The position numbers and the translations under genes were made by a program. Source: Lachnospiraceae bacterium (GTDB lineage: Bacteria > Bacillota > Clostridia > Lachnospirales > Lachnospiraceae). Taken from it: a stretch of 35,647 nucleotides of DNA. The stretch lies in assembly GCA_017427415.1 (NCBI GenBank), contig JAFRSU010000074.1, positions 1 to 35,647 of the forward strand, read 5' to 3'. Positions 1 to 8,616 of the stretch are shown in pieces. Every line of letters begins with the position of its first letter. The stretch's first letter is position 1. The notes beneath the pieces are model-generated. The model had not been told where the DNA came from, did not search any database, and was given only the letters and a program-made list of their open reading frames with translations.

Positions 1-72
1 ACCCGGCAAAGTGTACAGTCACCACTTGTCGTACTACTACTCTCTAGTGCGAAAAGGAGGCGGCTATTTTTT

Positions 73-384
73 ATGGCAAATCAGGTAATGAGAATCACAC
101 TTAAGGCTTATGATCATCAGCTTATCGATGCTTCAGCAGCAAAGATAGTTGAGACTGTTAAGAAGACAGGTTCTAAGGTCAGCGGTCCTGTTCCGCTTCC
201 TACTAAGAAGGAAGTTATCACAATTCTTCGTGCTGTACATAAGTACAAGGATTCAAGAGAGCAGTTCGAGCAGAGAACTCATAAGAGACTTATCGATATC
301 ATCACACCTACCCCCAAGACAGTCGATGCTTTATCAAGACTCGAGATGCCTGCCGGTGTATATATCGATATCAAGATGAAATAA
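73..384 (+). CDS. rpsJ: 30S ribosomal protein S10
   Basis: S10, 103 aa, a component of the 30S head; the family also acts as NusE in transcription antitermination. The normal-length protein carries the family stretch [20 protein letters not shown] near the C terminus (residues about 76-95). AAGGAGG lies at 54-60, 12 bases before the ATG. First gene of the S10 operon, so its promoter lies outside the window. It is separated from rplC by an unusually long 209-base gap that holds tandem hairpins, whereas this junction is short in most Firmicutes. Confidence 0.98.
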   Translation: MANQVMRITLKAYDHQLIDASAAKIVETVKKTGSKVSGPVPLPTKKEVITILRAVHKYKDSREQFEQRTHKRLIDIITPTPKTVDALSRLEMPAGVYIDIKMK

Positions 385-501
385 TTCCTTATATATAAAG
401 AAAGATTTCATCAACAAACACAAAATTGATAGTAATCCTTTTAAGGTTTATATAGGAAAGAAACGCACCGGACAAAACCGGAAAACAGACTCCTAAAAAC
501 C

Positions 502-579
502 ATCTAGAATGAATGTGAGAGCATTCCGCTGTAGATTACTATCTAGAATGACCGCAAAAGCGGTCCGCTGTAGATTACA
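502..579 (+). repeat. Two tandem 39-nt hairpin units in the rpsJ-rplC gap
   Basis: Units at 502-540 and 541-579 share the 5' part ATCTAGAATG and the 3' part CCGCTGTAGATTAC. The central 14 bases differ completely but are a hairpin in both: GAATG/CATTC around a six-base loop in unit 1, and GACCGC/GCGGTC around AAAA in unit 2. ATCTA and TAGAT at the unit ends can pair as an outer stem. The second unit ends against the rplC ribosome binding site (579-585). The rest of the gap, 385-501, is A-rich with only a short CCGG...CCGG pairing near 458-478. Confidence 0.85.
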
Positions 580-593
580 AGGAGGAAAACAAA

Positions 594-1229
594 ATGAAGA
601 AGGCTATCTTAGCTAAGAAGGTCGGCATGACCCAGATCTTCAGTGAGGACGGAGTTTTAACTCCCGTCACAGTCCTTGAAGCCGGTCCTTGTGTAGTAAC
701 ACAGGTAAAGACAGTTGAGAACGACGGCTACGAGGCAGTTCAGGTTGGCTTCGGCGAGATCAGAGAAAATCTCGTATCTAAGCCCAAGAAAGGACACTTT
801 GCTAAAGCAGGTGTTTCGTCAAAGAGATTTCTTAAAGAGTTCAAGTTTGAGAACGCTTCTGAGTATTCTTTAGGACAGGAAATCAAAGCTGATATCTTTG
901 CAGCAGGTGACAAGATCGATGCTACAGGTATTTCAAAGGGTAAAGGTTTCCAGGGTGCCATCAAGCGTCACGGATTATCCCGCGGACCTATGAAGCACGG
1001 TTCAAAGTACCACAGACATGCAGGTTCAAACGGTGCAGCTACTTCTCCCGGACGTGTATTTAAGGGAAAGCACATGCCCGGACAGACAGGTAATGTAAAG
1101 GTTACCGTTCAGAACCTTGAGGTAGTAAGAGTAGACCTTGACAACAACGTAATCTTGGTTAAGGGTGCAGTACCCGGACCTAAGAAGGCTGTGGTTGTTC
1201 TGAAAGAAACAGTAAAGAAAGCAAACTAA
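594..1229 (+). CDS. rplC: 50S ribosomal protein L3
   Basis: L3, 211 aa, binds 23S rRNA near the peptidyl transferase centre and starts large-subunit assembly. It begins with the family signature [19 protein letters not shown] and has the central loop [15 protein letters not shown] (about residues 130-145) with [15 protein letters not shown] following. Normal length for Firmicutes. AAGGAGG at 579-585 sets the ATG start. Followed after 26 bases by rplD. Confidence 0.98.
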   Translation: MKKAILAKKVGMTQIFSEDGVLTPVTVLEAGPCVVTQVKTVENDGYEAVQVGFGEIRENLVSKPKKGHFAKAGVSSKRFLKEFKFENASEYSLGQEIKADIFAAGDKIDATGISKGKGFQGAIKRHGLSRGPMKHGSKYHRHAGSNGAATSPGRVFKGKHMPGQTGNVKVTVQNLEVVRVDLDNNVILVKGAVPGPKKAVVVLKETVKKAN

Positions 1230-1255
1230 CGCTTTAAGAAAGGAGGTTACTTCAA

Positions 1256-1876
1256 ATGGCAACAGTTAAAGTTTACAATATGGAAGGCGCTGAAGTAGGA
1301 AGCTTAGAGCTTAATGACGAAGTATTCGGCGTTGATGTAAATACACATGTAATGCATATGGCAGTTGTTTCCCAGCTTGCTAACAAGCGTCAGGGAACAC
1401 AGAGCGCCAAGACACGTGCAGAAGTACGTGGCGGCGGAAGAAAGCCCTGGAGACAGAAGGGAACCGGACAGGCTCGTCAGGGTTCGACAAGATCTCCTCA
1501 GTGGAAGGGCGGCGGAGTTGTATTCGCACCCAAGCCCAGAGATTACTCCTTCAAGATGAACCGTAAGGAGAAGGCACTTGCCATCAAGTCAGCTCTTACA
1601 TCAAGAGTACTTGAAAATAAATTCTTCGTATTAGATACACTTGCATTTGATGAGATCAAGACAAAGAAGATGAACGCAGTTCTTGATAACCTTAATTGCG
1701 ATAAGGCACTGGTAGTACTTGACAAGAAGGATGAGAATGTAATCCTTTCCGCAAGAAACCTTCCCAATGCTACAACAGTTACATCAAACGCACTTAATGT
1801 TTATGACATCCTTAAGTTTGACAAGATGATCATCACAAAGGATGCTGTAGCTCAGATTGAGGAGGTGTACGCTTAA
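1256..1876 (+). CDS. rplD: 50S ribosomal protein L4
   Basis: L4, 206 aa, whose long loop lines the peptide exit tunnel; in E. coli it represses the S10 operon. The loop is visible as [20 protein letters not shown] (about residues 59-78), followed by [19 protein letters not shown] precedes the ATG. The stop codon is directly followed by the rplW ATG, and the rplW ribosome binding site (GAGGAGGTG) lies inside the last codons, so the two genes are probably translationally coupled. Confidence 0.98.
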   Translation: MATVKVYNMEGAEVGSLELNDEVFGVDVNTHVMHMAVVSQLANKRQGTQSAKTRAEVRGGGRKPWRQKGTGQARQGSTRSPQWKGGGVVFAPKPRDYSFKMNRKEKALAIKSALTSRVLENKFFVLDTLAFDEIKTKKMNAVLDNLNCDKALVVLDKKDENVILSARNLPNATTVTSNALNVYDILKFDKMIITKDAVAQIEEVYA

Positions 1877-2167
1877 ATGGCAGACTTAAAGTATTATGAT
1901 GTGCTCTTAAAGCCCATCGTTACAGAGAAGAGCATGGCTATGCAGGCTGAAAAGAAGTATACTTTTTCAGTAAATCCCGATGCTACAAAGACACAGATCA
2001 AGGAAGCTGTTGAGAAGATGTTCAAGGACGTAAAGGTTGCTAAAGTCAACACAATGAACCTTGACGGAAAGCTTCGCCGCAGAGGAAATACAGTCGGCAG
2101 AAGATCTGAAGTAAAGAAGGCAATCGTTCAGCTTACAGCTGACAGCGCAGACATCGATCTGTTCTGA
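1877..2167 (+). CDS. rplW: 50S ribosomal protein L23
   Basis: L23, 96 aa, sits at the tunnel exit and docks trigger factor and the signal recognition particle. The N-terminal KPIVTEKSMAM and the C-terminal half with LRRRGNTVGRRSEVKKAIVQ are family features. It starts immediately after the rplD stop codon and uses a ribosome binding site inside rplD. A 154-base gap with palindromic repeats separates it from rplB, which is odd for this operon. Confidence 0.97.
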   Translation: MADLKYYDVLLKPIVTEKSMAMQAEKKYTFSVNPDATKTQIKEAVEKMFKDVKVAKVNTMNLDGKLRRRGNTVGRRSEVKKAIVQLTADSADIDLF

Positions 2168-2177
2168 TGATAGAAGT

Positions 2178-2240
2178 TGTCATCCTGAATGCGACAGCAT
2201 GAAGGATCTTAAGATTCTTCGCTAAAGCTCAGAATGACAA
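2178..2240 (+). repeat. 63-bp palindromic element (TGTCATYCTGA family) between rplW and rplB
   Basis: TTGTCATCCTGA at 2178-2189 pairs with TCAGAATGACAA at 2229-2240 (one mismatch). Inside lie ATGC-GACA-GCAT (2189-2200), the near-perfect palindrome GAAGGATCTTAAGATTCTTC (2201-2220), and a small GC-rich arm. The whole can fold as a cloverleaf. Its right half, read on the minus strand, matches the unit at 21133-21165 (TGTCATTCTGAG...CGAAGAATCTT), so this is an inverted pair of a dispersed repeat. Confidence 0.75.
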
Positions 2241-2250
2241 AGTATTAAAT

Positions 2251-2303
2251 ATAGGAAGCTGAGAGCTTCCTGAGAACAATATAGGAAGCAGCAAGCTTCC
2301 TGA
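2251..2303 (+). repeat. Two tandem 30-nt hairpin units before rplB
   Basis: ATAGGAAGC-(5 nt)-GCTTCCTGA occurs at 2251-2273 and again exactly 30 bases later at 2281-2303. Each forms a 6-bp GGAAGC/GCTTCC hairpin; loops are TGAGA and AGCAA. Stems and flanks are identical and only the loop changes. The second unit ends 18 bases before the rplB ATG, just upstream of its ribosome binding site. Confidence 0.8.
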
Positions 2304-2321
2304 TAAAAAAGGAGAATAAAA

Positions 2322-3167
2322 ATGGGAATCAGAAAATATAACCCCTATACACCCTCCAGAAGAAATATGACAGGATATGATTTCCAGGAGATCACAAAGA
2401 CAGTTCCCGAGAAATCACTTACCGTTACATTAAAGAAGAATTCAGGACGTAACAATCAGGGTAAGATCACTGTAAGACATCAGGGTGGCGGATACAGAAC
2501 AAAGTACAGAATTATAGATTTCAAGCGTAATAAAGACGGAATCCCTGCAACAGTTAAGGCAATCGAGTACGATCCTAACAGAACAGCAAATATCGCTCTC
2601 ATCTGCTATGCAGACGGAACAAAGTCATACATCCTTGCTCCTTCAGGACTTAAGGTTGGAGATAAGGTTATGAACGGTGAGAAAGCAGAAGCATTCGTAG
2701 GCAACTGCCTTCCTTTGAGCAATATCCCCGTTGGTGCAGAGATCCACAACATCGAGCTTTATCCCGGTCGCGGCGGCCAGTTAGTTCGTGCAGCAGGAAA
2801 TGCAGCACAGCTTATGGCTAAGGAAGGAAAGTACGCAATCCTTCGTCTTCCTTCAGGCGAAATGAGAATGGTTCCGATCATCTGCCGTGCAACAATCGGT
2901 GTAATCGGAAACGGCGAGCACAACCTCGTAAACATCGGTAAAGCAGGACGTAAGAGACATATGGGTATCAGACCTACCGTACGTGGTGCAGTTATGAACC
3001 CCTGCGACCATCCTCACGGTGGTGGTGAAGGTAAGAACGGAATCGGCCGTCCCGGTCCTTCAACTCCTTGGGGCAAGCCCGCTCTTGGTCTTAAGACACG
3101 TAAGAAGAATAACAAGTCTAACAAGCTGATCATTCGTCGTAAGAATGGTAAGGCTATAGCAAAGTAA
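2322..3167 (+). CDS. rplB: 50S ribosomal protein L2
   Basis: L2, 281 aa, needed for subunit joining and peptidyl transferase activity. Seen: N-terminal [40 protein letters not shown] in the RNA-binding region, and the diagnostic C-terminal [20 protein letters not shown] containing the conserved functional histidine, then [19 protein letters not shown]. Full family length. A weaker AAAAAAGGAG site precedes the ATG. 17 bases separate it from rpsS. Confidence 0.99.
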   Translation: MGIRKYNPYTPSRRNMTGYDFQEITKTVPEKSLTVTLKKNSGRNNQGKITVRHQGGGYRTKYRIIDFKRNKDGIPATVKAIEYDPNRTANIALICYADGTKSYILAPSGLKVGDKVMNGEKAEAFVGNCLPLSNIPVGAEIHNIELYPGRGGQLVRAAGNAAQLMAKEGKYAILRLPSGEMRMVPIICRATIGVIGNGEHNLVNIGKAGRKRHMGIRPTVRGAVMNPCDHPHGGGEGKNGIGRPGPSTPWGKPALGLKTRKKNNKSNKLIIRRKNGKAIAK

Positions 3168-3184
3168 GAAAGGAAGGTTGACAC

Positions 3185-3466
3185 ATGGCACGTTCATTAA
3201 AGAAGGGACCTTTTGCAGATGCACATCTGTTAAACAAGGTTGATGCAGTTGTTAAGTCGGGCGACAAGACAGTTATTAAGACTTGGTCCAGACGTTCAAC
3301 AATCTTCCCTAACTTCGTTGGATTAACAATCGCTGTTTATGACGGAAGAAAGCATATCCCGGTATACGTTACAGAGGATATGGTTGGACATAAGCTTGGT
3401 GAGTTCGTAGCTACCAGAACCTATAAGGGACATGGCAAGGACGAGAAGAAGTCAGGCAAGAAGTGA
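3185..3466 (+). CDS. rpsS: 30S ribosomal protein S19
   Basis: S19, 93 aa, in the 30S head where it works with S13. It starts with the family signature [15 protein letters not shown] and contains [20 protein letters not shown] and [17 protein letters not shown]. Preceded by AAAGGAAGG. Followed by a 113-base gap to the rplV start that holds three hairpins; this junction is normally a few tens of bases or less. Confidence 0.98.
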   Translation: MARSLKKGPFADAHLLNKVDAVVKSGDKTVIKTWSRRSTIFPNFVGLTIAVYDGRKHIPVYVTEDMVGHKLGEFVATRTYKGHGKDEKKSGKK

Positions 3467-3470
3467 TAAA

Positions 3471-3558
3471 TCGTCATCGCAAAGCGATGATGACAATCGG
3501 TTACCTATAGAGTGCAGCTTAAATTGCTGCAGGAAGATATACAAGCGGAGTGCCGCTT
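3471..3558 (+). repeat. Three consecutive hairpins in the rpsS-rplV gap
   Basis: Hairpin 1: 3471-3480 with 3484-3493, 10 bp (one G-T pair) capped by an AAA triloop. Hairpin 2: TGCAGC/GCTGCA, 3513-3518 with 3526-3531. Hairpin 3: AAGCGG/CCGCTT, 3543-3548 with 3553-3558, four-base loop. Hairpins 2 and 3 sit in a loose direct repeat: GAGTGCAGCTTAAATT near 3510 and GAGTGCCGCTTAAGATT near 3548. The rplV ribosome binding site follows at once. Confidence 0.7.
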
Positions 3559-3579
3559 AAGATTAGGAGGATAAAATCC

Positions 3580-3966
3580 ATGGCAAAAGGTCATAGATCC
3601 CAGATTAAACGTGAGAGAAACGAACAGAAGGATACACGTCCTTCAGCAAAGCTCTCATTCGCCAGAGTATCCGTACAGAAGGCCTGCTTCGTTCTTGATG
3701 CCATCAGAGGCAAGAGCGTAACAGAGGCTCTCGGTATCCTGGCTTATAACCCCAGATACGCTTCATCAGTTATCGAGAAGCTGTTAAAGAGTGCTGTAGC
3801 AAATGCCGAGAACAATAACGGCATGGATGCATCAAAGCTCTTTGTTGAGGAGTGCTACGCAAACTGCGCACCCACGATCAAGAGATTCCATCCCAGAGCA
3901 CAGGGCAGAGCTTATCATATCTTAAAGAGATGCAGTCACATCACAGTAGTGCTTAATGAAAAATAA
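3580..3966 (+). CDS. rplV: 50S ribosomal protein L22
   Basis: L22, 128 aa, with a globular domain on the subunit surface and a hairpin reaching into the exit tunnel. Family features: ARVSVQKACFVLDAIRGKSV, VIEKLLKSAVANAENN and the tunnel hairpin region CAPTIKRFHPRAQGRAYHI. The frame is open upstream to a GTG at 3550, but TAGGAGG at 3564-3570 points to the ATG at 3580, giving MAKGHRSQIKRER. The N terminus is longer and more basic than in B. subtilis L22. Confidence 0.96.
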   Translation: MAKGHRSQIKRERNEQKDTRPSAKLSFARVSVQKACFVLDAIRGKSVTEALGILAYNPRYASSVIEKLLKSAVANAENNNGMDASKLFVEECYANCAPTIKRFHPRAQGRAYHILKRCSHITVVLNEK

Positions 3967-3991
3967 TCCAAGAGAAAGGAGCTAACATTTT

Positions 3992-4681
3992 ATGGGACAG
4001 AAAGTAAATCCCCATGGTTTAAGAGTCGGAGTTATCGCTGATTGGGATTCCAATTGGTATGCTGAGAGCGATTTCGCTGATAATCTTGTGGAAGATTACA
4101 ATATCAGAAAGTTTTTAAAGAAAAAGTTATACAGCTCAAGTGTTTCAAGGATTGAAATTGAGCGTGCTGCAGATAAGGTTAAGGTTACGGTTCATACAGC
4201 TAAGCCCGGTATGGTTATCGGAAAAGGCGGAGAGGGAATCGAGAAGCTTAAGGCAGAGGTTGCTAAGCTTACAAAGGGTAAGCTCAACCTTGAGATCAAA
4301 GAGATCAAGAGACCTGACGGAAACGCTCAGCTCGTTGCAGAGTCTATAGCTCAGCAGCTTGAGAACCGTGTTTCCTTCAGACGTGCTATGAAGAGCACAA
4401 TGTCCAGAACAATGAAGTCCGGTGCTAAGGGTATCAAGACATCATGTTCAGGCCGTTTAGGCGGAGCAGATATGGCTCGTACAGAGTTCTACAGCGAGGG
4501 TACTATCCCGCTTCAGACACTCCGTGCTGATATCGATTACGGATTTGCAGAGGCAGACACCACTTATGGTAAGGTCGGCGTTAAGGTATGGATCTATCAT
4601 GGTGAGGTACTTCCTTCCAGAAAGAATTCTGACAAGAAGCAGAAGGAAAACAAGGAAGGCAAGGAAGGGAGCGTGAAGTAA
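3992..4681 (+). CDS. rpsC: 30S ribosomal protein S3
   Basis: S3, 229 aa, at the mRNA entry of the 30S head with helicase function together with S4 and S5. It begins [20 protein letters not shown], carries a KH domain with the loop [16 protein letters not shown] (about residues 71-86), and a C-terminal domain with [19 protein letters not shown]. It ends in a charged Lys/Glu-rich tail (about residues 212-229). AAAGGAG precedes the ATG. The stop codon is one base from the rplP ATG. Confidence 0.99.
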   Translation: MGQKVNPHGLRVGVIADWDSNWYAESDFADNLVEDYNIRKFLKKKLYSSSVSRIEIERAADKVKVTVHTAKPGMVIGKGGEGIEKLKAEVAKLTKGKLNLEIKEIKRPDGNAQLVAESIAQQLENRVSFRRAMKSTMSRTMKSGAKGIKTSCSGRLGGADMARTEFYSEGTIPLQTLRADIDYGFAEADTTYGKVGVKVWIYHGEVLPSRKNSDKKQKENKEGKEGSVK

Positions 4682-4682
4682 T

Positions 4683-5120
4683 ATGTTAATGCCCAAGAGA
4701 GTAAAACATAGAAAGCAGTTCCGCGGTACTATGAGAGGAAAGGCTTTAAGAGGAAATACATTAGCATACGGCGATTTTGGTCTTGTAGCTACAGAGCCTG
4801 CATGGATCAAGTCAAACCAGATTGAAGCAGCCCGTGTTGCTATGACCCGTTACATTAAGCGTGGCGGCCAGGTTTGGATCAAGATTTTCCCTGACAAGCC
4901 TGTTACCACAAAGCCCGCTGAAACCCGTATGGGTTCCGGTAAAGGAACAACAGAGTACTGGGTAGCAGTAGTTAAGCCCGGTCGTGTAATGTTTGAGATT
5001 GCCGGTGTAAGTGAAGAGATCGCTAAAGAAGCATTACGTCTTGCTATGCATAAGCTTCCCGTTAAGTGTAAGATCGCATCCAAGGCAGACTTAGAAGGAG
5101 GTGCCGGCAGTGAAGAGTAA
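4683..5120 (+). CDS. rplP: 50S ribosomal protein L16
   Basis: L16, 145 aa, helps shape the tRNA-binding sites of the 50S subunit. It starts [15 protein letters not shown] like other Firmicutes L16 proteins, which favours the ATG at 4683 over the in-frame ATG at 4689, and has [32 protein letters not shown] and [15 protein letters not shown]. It overlaps rpmC by 11 bases, and its last codons hold the rpmC ribosome binding site. Confidence 0.98.
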   Translation: MLMPKRVKHRKQFRGTMRGKALRGNTLAYGDFGLVATEPAWIKSNQIEAARVAMTRYIKRGGQVWIKIFPDKPVTTKPAETRMGSGKGTTEYWVAVVKPGRVMFEIAGVSEEIAKEALRLAMHKLPVKCKIASKADLEGGAGSEE

Positions 5121-5313
5121 GAGTTATGTTGAGGACCTTAGAAAAAAGTCCGAATCAGAGTTAAATGATGAATTAGTAGCTGCTAAGAAGGAACTTTTCA
5201 ACTTAAGATTCCAGAATGCAACTAATCAGTTAGAGAATACAAGCAGAATCGCAGAAGTAAAGAGAAACATTGCCAGAATCAACACCTGCCTTACAGCTGC
5301 AAGGAACCAGTAA
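5110..5313 (+). CDS. rpmC: 50S ribosomal protein L29
   Basis: L29, 67 aa, near the tunnel exit beside L23. Sequence: [18 protein letters not shown], then [20 protein letters not shown] and [15 protein letters not shown], the usual two-helix antiparallel fold. Start is GTG at 5110, chosen because AAGGAGG at 5095-5101 gives normal spacing; an upstream in-frame GTG at 5101 lies inside that site. It overlaps the end of rplP by 11 bases, implying coupled translation. Confidence 0.95.
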   Translation: MKSKSYVEDLRKKSESELNDELVAAKKELFNLRFQNATNQLENTSRIAEVKRNIARINTCLTAARNQ

Positions 5314-5337
5314 TACAGGTGCGGAAAGGAGAAAACT

Positions 5338-5592
5338 GTGGAAAGAAATCTTAGAAAAGTTCGTACCGGTAAGGTAGTAAGCGATAAAATGGATAAGACG
5401 ATCGTTGTAGCAGTAGTTGATAACGTAAGGCATCCTCTTTACAATAAGATCGTTAAGAGAACATACAAGTTAAAGGCTCATGATGAGAATAATGAGTGCA
5501 AGATCGGCGACAGAGTAAAGGTTATGGAGACCAGACCTCTTTCAAAGGATAAGAGATGGAGACTTGTTGAGATTATTGAGAAGGCTAAATAA
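5338..5592 (+). CDS. rpsQ: 30S ribosomal protein S17
   Basis: S17, 84 aa, an OB-fold primary binder of 16S rRNA. It has [20 protein letters not shown] at the N terminus, [19 protein letters not shown] in the middle and the signature [20 protein letters not shown] near the C terminus. Start codon is GTG (5338), preceded by GAAAGGAG. The GTG start is unusual among its neighbours, most of which use ATG. Confidence 0.97.
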   Translation: MERNLRKVRTGKVVSDKMDKTIVVAVVDNVRHPLYNKIVKRTYKLKAHDENNECKIGDRVKVMETRPLSKDKRWRLVEIIEKAK

Positions 5593-5611
5593 GCTTTAGG
5601 AAGGAGTTAAC

Positions 5612-5980
5612 ATGATTCAATCTGAATCCAGACTGAGAGTTGCCGATAATACAGGAGCAAAGGAGCTCCTTTGCATCCGAGTAATGGGCGGCTCAACCAG
5701 AAGATATGCAAATATCGGCGATACAATAATCGCATCTGTTAAAGACGCAACACCCGGCGGAGTTGTAAAGAAGGGTGACGTTGTAAAGGCTGTTGTTGTA
5801 CGTTCAGTTAAGGGCGCACATCGTAAGGACGGTTCATATATCAGATTTGATGAGAATGCAGCAGTTATCATCAAGGATGATCTTACACCTAAGGGAACAC
5901 GTATTTTTGGACCCGTAGCCAGAGAGCTTAGAGAGAAGCAGTTCATGAAGATAGTTTCTCTTGCTCCTGAAGTATTATAA
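5612..5980 (+). CDS. rplN: 50S ribosomal protein L14
   Basis: L14, 122 aa, forms an intersubunit bridge with 16S rRNA. Family features: [20 protein letters not shown] at the start, the beta-barrel segment [20 protein letters not shown], and the C-terminal [20 protein letters not shown]. Exactly the usual bacterial length. AAGGAG precedes the ATG. Eighteen bases follow to rplX. Confidence 0.98.
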   Translation: MIQSESRLRVADNTGAKELLCIRVMGGSTRRYANIGDTIIASVKDATPGGVVKKGDVVKAVVVRSVKGAHRKDGSYIRFDENAAVIIKDDLTPKGTRIFGPVARELREKQFMKIVSLAPEVL

Positions 5981-5997
5981 GTAAGGAGGAACCGTAT

Positions 5998-6300
5998 ATG
6001 TTAAAGATTAAGAAGGGTGATACAGTAAGACTGATCACCGGTAAAGATAAGGGCAAAGATGGCAAGGTTCTGAAAGTAGTTGATGGAAAGCGTGTTATCA
6101 TTGAGGGCTGTAATCAGGTAACAAAGCATACTAAGCCCAGCCAGGATAACCCTAAGGGTGGTATTATCCAGAAGGAAGCACCTGTTGATATTTCTAACGT
6201 AATGTACATCTACAAGGGTAAGCCCACCAGAGTTGGCTTCAAGTTCGTTGACGGCAAAAAGGTTCGTTTTGCTAAGTCTACAGGTGATGTCATCGACTAA
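5998..6300 (+). CDS. rplX: 50S ribosomal protein L24
   Basis: L24, 100 aa, an assembly initiator with an N-terminal KOW domain: [20 protein letters not shown] (residues 3-22), then [20 protein letters not shown] and [20 protein letters not shown]. Normal Firmicutes length. TAAGGAGG precedes the ATG at good spacing. Confidence 0.97.
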   Translation: MLKIKKGDTVRLITGKDKGKDGKVLKVVDGKRVIIEGCNQVTKHTKPSQDNPKGGIIQKEAPVDISNVMYIYKGKPTRVGFKFVDGKKVRFAKSTGDVID

Positions 6301-6321
6301 TCAGAATAGGAGGAAAAGACT

Positions 6322-6861
6322 TTGGCTCGTTTAAAAGATTTTTATTTTGGAACAGTTAGGGACGCTATGGTTAAAAAGTTCGGTTATAAGAACCCCATGG
6401 AGATCCCGAAGATCGAAAAGATCGTTGTTAATATGGGCGTTGGTGAAGCTAAAGAGAATATCAAGGCTTTAGAGTCAGCTGTTAAGGATATGGAGATCAT
6501 CACCGGACAGAAGGCAGTTATCACCAAGGCTAAAAAGTCTATAGCAAACTTCAAGATTCGTGAAGGCGTTTCTATCGGTTGCAAGACTACCCTCCGCGGC
6601 GACAAGATGTATGAGTTCATGGACAGACTTATCAATCTTTCACTTCCCCGAGTACGTGACTTCAGAGGCGTTAACCCTAACGCATTTGACGGAAGAGGAA
6701 ACTACTCACTTGGTATCAAGGAACAGCTCGTGTTCCCCGAGATCGAGTACGATAAGGTTGACAAGGTAAGAGGTATGGACGTTTGTTTCGTTACAACGGC
6801 TAAGACTGATGAGGAAGCTCGTGAGCTCCTTAGATTATTCAGCATGCCGTTCGCTAAGTAA
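6322..6861 (+). CDS. rplE: 50S ribosomal protein L5
   Basis: L5, 179 aa, binds 5S rRNA and contacts the P-site tRNA. Seen: [60 protein letters not shown] and the C-terminal [19 protein letters not shown]. The start is TTG at 6322, giving ARLKDFYFG after the initiator; TAGGAGG at 6308-6314 supports it and there is no ATG nearby upstream. A TTG start is rare for a ribosomal protein and may lower initiation relative to neighbours. Confidence 0.97.
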   Translation: MARLKDFYFGTVRDAMVKKFGYKNPMEIPKIEKIVVNMGVGEAKENIKALESAVKDMEIITGQKAVITKAKKSIANFKIREGVSIGCKTTLRGDKMYEFMDRLINLSLPRVRDFRGVNPNAFDGRGNYSLGIKEQLVFPEIEYDKVDKVRGMDVCFVTTAKTDEEARELLRLFSMPFAK

Positions 6862-6871
6862 GGAGGATTTT

Positions 6872-7057
6872 ATGGCAAAATTATCAATGAAATTAAAGCA
6901 GCAGCGTCCTGCAAAATTCTCTACCAGAGCTTACACTCGTTGCAGAATCTGCGGACGTCCTCATGCAGTTTTACGTAAGTACGGTATTTGCAGAATCTGC
7001 TTCCGTGAATTAGCATACAATGGACAGATACCCGGCGTTAAGAAAGCAAGCTGGTAA
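6872..7057 (+). CDS. rpsZ: 30S ribosomal protein S14, zinc-binding type Z
   Basis: S14, 61 aa, the short zinc-binding form typical of Gram-positives. The zinc ligands are Cys24, Cys27, Cys40 and Cys43 in [20 protein letters not shown] followed by RICFRELA. Start at ATG 6872 is fixed by AAGGAGG at 6860-6866; the frame is open further upstream inside rplE, but that is not translated as one protein. The zinc-independent S14 paralogue seen in some relatives is not present in this window. Confidence 0.97.
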   Translation: MAKLSMKLKQQRPAKFSTRAYTRCRICGRPHAVLRKYGICRICFRELAYNGQIPGVKKASW

Positions 7058-7074
7058 GAAGGAGGAAAAGTACA

Positions 7075-7476
7075 ATGATGAACAGCGATCCTATTGCAGA
7101 TATGCTTACAAGAATCCGTAATGCAAATACTGCAAAGCATGATACAGTAGATGTTCCCGCATCAAAGATGAAGGTTTCCATCGCTAACATTCTTCTTTCA
7201 GAAGGCTATATCAAGAATTTTGAGCTTGTTGATGCCGGAACATTTAAGAATATCCACATTACTTTAAAGTATGGTAAGGATAAGAATGATAAGGTTCTTA
7301 CAGGATTAAAGAGAATCTCTAAGCCCGGTCTTCGTGTTTATGCAAACGTAGAGGATCTTCCTAAGGTATTAGGCGGCTTAGGCACAGCTATCATTTCTAC
7401 AAACAAGGGTGTTATCACCGACAAAGAAGCACGTAAGGAAAACGTAGGCGGAGAAGTTCTCTGTTTCGTGTGGTAA
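7075..7476 (+). CDS. rpsH: 30S ribosomal protein S8
   Basis: S8, 133 aa, a 16S rRNA binder that regulates the spc operon in E. coli. N-terminal [19 protein letters not shown], central [21 protein letters not shown], and C-terminal [20 protein letters not shown] are diagnostic. Two ATGs are in tandem (7075 and 7078); AAGGAGG at 7059-7065 serves either, so the protein is 132 or 133 aa. Its stop codon is the first base triplet of a large four-way palindromic element (7474-7644). Confidence 0.98.
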   Translation: MMNSDPIADMLTRIRNANTAKHDTVDVPASKMKVSIANILLSEGYIKNFELVDAGTFKNIHITLKYGKDKNDKVLTGLKRISKPGLRVYANVEDLPKVLGGLGTAIISTNKGVITDKEARKENVGGEVLCFVW

Positions 7477-7644
7477 AAGCTTAGTGAGTAAATTTTCATA
7501 TAAAATGCAAGCTCGCTTGCGATTTTATAAGAAAATTTACGAGCGTGCAAATCCATGAGCAAGAAGCGGTGCGAAGCAGCGCGGGATTGTGAATGGATTT
7601 GAGGATTACGAAAGTGCGAAGCACGAAGTAATCCGTAGCTTTTA
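7474..7644 (+). repeat. Four-way-junction palindromic element between rpsH and rplF
   Basis: TAAAAGCT at 7474-7481 (starting with the rpsH stop codon) pairs with AGCTTTTA at 7637-7644. Three arms lie inside. Arm 1: GTAAATTTTC/GAAAATTTAC (7488-7497, 7531-7540) extended by ATAAAAT/ATTTTAT and GCAAG-CTCG-CTTGC. Arm 2: CAAATCCAT/ATGGATTTG (7548-7556, 7593-7601) with an inner TGC-GAA-GCA. Arm 3: GGATTAC/GTAATCC (7603-7609, 7628-7634) with GTGC-GAA-GCAC inside. All named stems are perfect. Two copies of GCGAAGC occur (7571-7577, 7616-7622). Whether it acts as RNA, as a processing site, or is a mobile palindrome cannot be told from one copy. Confidence 0.85.
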
Positions 7645-7680
7645 TATAGTCTAGTATATATTAAATTAGGAGGTACGGGC

Positions 7681-8220
7681 ATGTCACGTATAGGTAAGAT
7701 GCCAATCGCTATACCCGCTGGTGTAACCATCGATATAGCAGAAAATAATACGATTACCGTTAAGGGACCTAAGGGTACTCTTTCAAGAGTCCTTTCACCC
7801 GATATGGAGATCAAGGTAGAAGGTGCAGAGGTTGTTGTAAACAGACCTAACGACCTTAAGAGAAGCAAGTCTCTTCACGGACTTACAAGAACACTTATCA
7901 ATAACATGGTTATCGGTGTTACCCAGGGCTATGAGAAGTCACTTGAGATCAACGGTGTTGGTTACAAGGCAGCTAAGGAAGGCAAGAAGCTGGTATTAAG
8001 CCTTGGCTATTCACATCCTGTTAACATGATGGATCCCGAAGGTATTGAGTCTTCTGTTGATAACAACAAGATCATTATCAAGGGCATAGACAAAGAAAAA
8101 GTTGGTCAGTACGCAGCTGAGATCAGAGATAAGAGAAGACCTGAGCCTTATAAGGGCAAGGGTATCAAGTACTCTGACGAAGTAATCAGACGTAAGGCCG
8201 GCAAGACAGGTAAGAAGTAA
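7681..8220 (+). CDS. rplF: 50S ribosomal protein L6
   Basis: L6, 179 aa, two repeated alpha/beta domains near the factor-binding centre. Seen: [60 protein letters not shown] and the C-terminal signature [20 protein letters not shown]. Usual length. TAGGAGG precedes the ATG. The 204-base gap before it holds a branched palindrome, so the gene may be tuned separately from rpsH. Confidence 0.98.
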   Translation: MSRIGKMPIAIPAGVTIDIAENNTITVKGPKGTLSRVLSPDMEIKVEGAEVVVNRPNDLKRSKSLHGLTRTLINNMVIGVTQGYEKSLEINGVGYKAAKEGKKLVLSLGYSHPVNMMDPEGIESSVDNNKIIIKGIDKEKVGQYAAEIRDKRRPEPYKGKGIKYSDEVIRRKAGKTGKK

Positions 8221-8234
8221 GGAGGAGCGCACAA

Positions 8235-8603
8235 ATGTTTAAGAAAGAAAGTAGAACAAAAATTCGTGAAAAGAAACATATGAAAGTTCGTAATCGTTTC
8301 TCCGGTACAGCTGAAAGACCTCGTCTTGCAGTGTTCAGAAGTAATGAGCATATGTATGCACAGATCATCGATGATACTGTTGGAAACACATTAGTTGCTG
8401 CATCAACGGTTGAGAAGGATGTTAAGGCAGAACTTGAACATACAAATACTGTTGAAGCTGCTTCCTATCTCGGAAAAGTAATAGCAGAAAGAGCACTTGA
8501 TAAGGGAATCAAGACAGTTGTATTTGACCGTGGCGGTTTCATATATCAGGGCAAGGTCCAGGCTTTAGCTGAGGCAGCCAGAGAAGCCGGACTTGAATTC
8601 TAA
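8235..8603 (+). CDS. rplR: 50S ribosomal protein L18
   Basis: L18, 122 aa, carries 5S rRNA into the 50S subunit with L5. Family features: [59 protein letters not shown] and the terminal [20 protein letters not shown] followed by EAGLEF. AAGGAGG precedes the ATG. Thirteen bases separate its stop from the rpsE start. Confidence 0.98.
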   Translation: MFKKESRTKIREKKHMKVRNRFSGTAERPRLAVFRSNEHMYAQIIDDTVGNTLVAASTVEKDVKAELEHTNTVEAASYLGKVIAERALDKGIKTVVFDRGGFIYQGKVQALAEAAREAGLEF

Positions 8604-8616
8604 GAGGAGGAGACAG

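Noticed and set aside
502..579. CRISPR-like repeat array before rplC
   Set aside because: Only two units, directly abutting with no spacers between repeats of full length; the variable centres are palindromes, and no cas genes are nearby.
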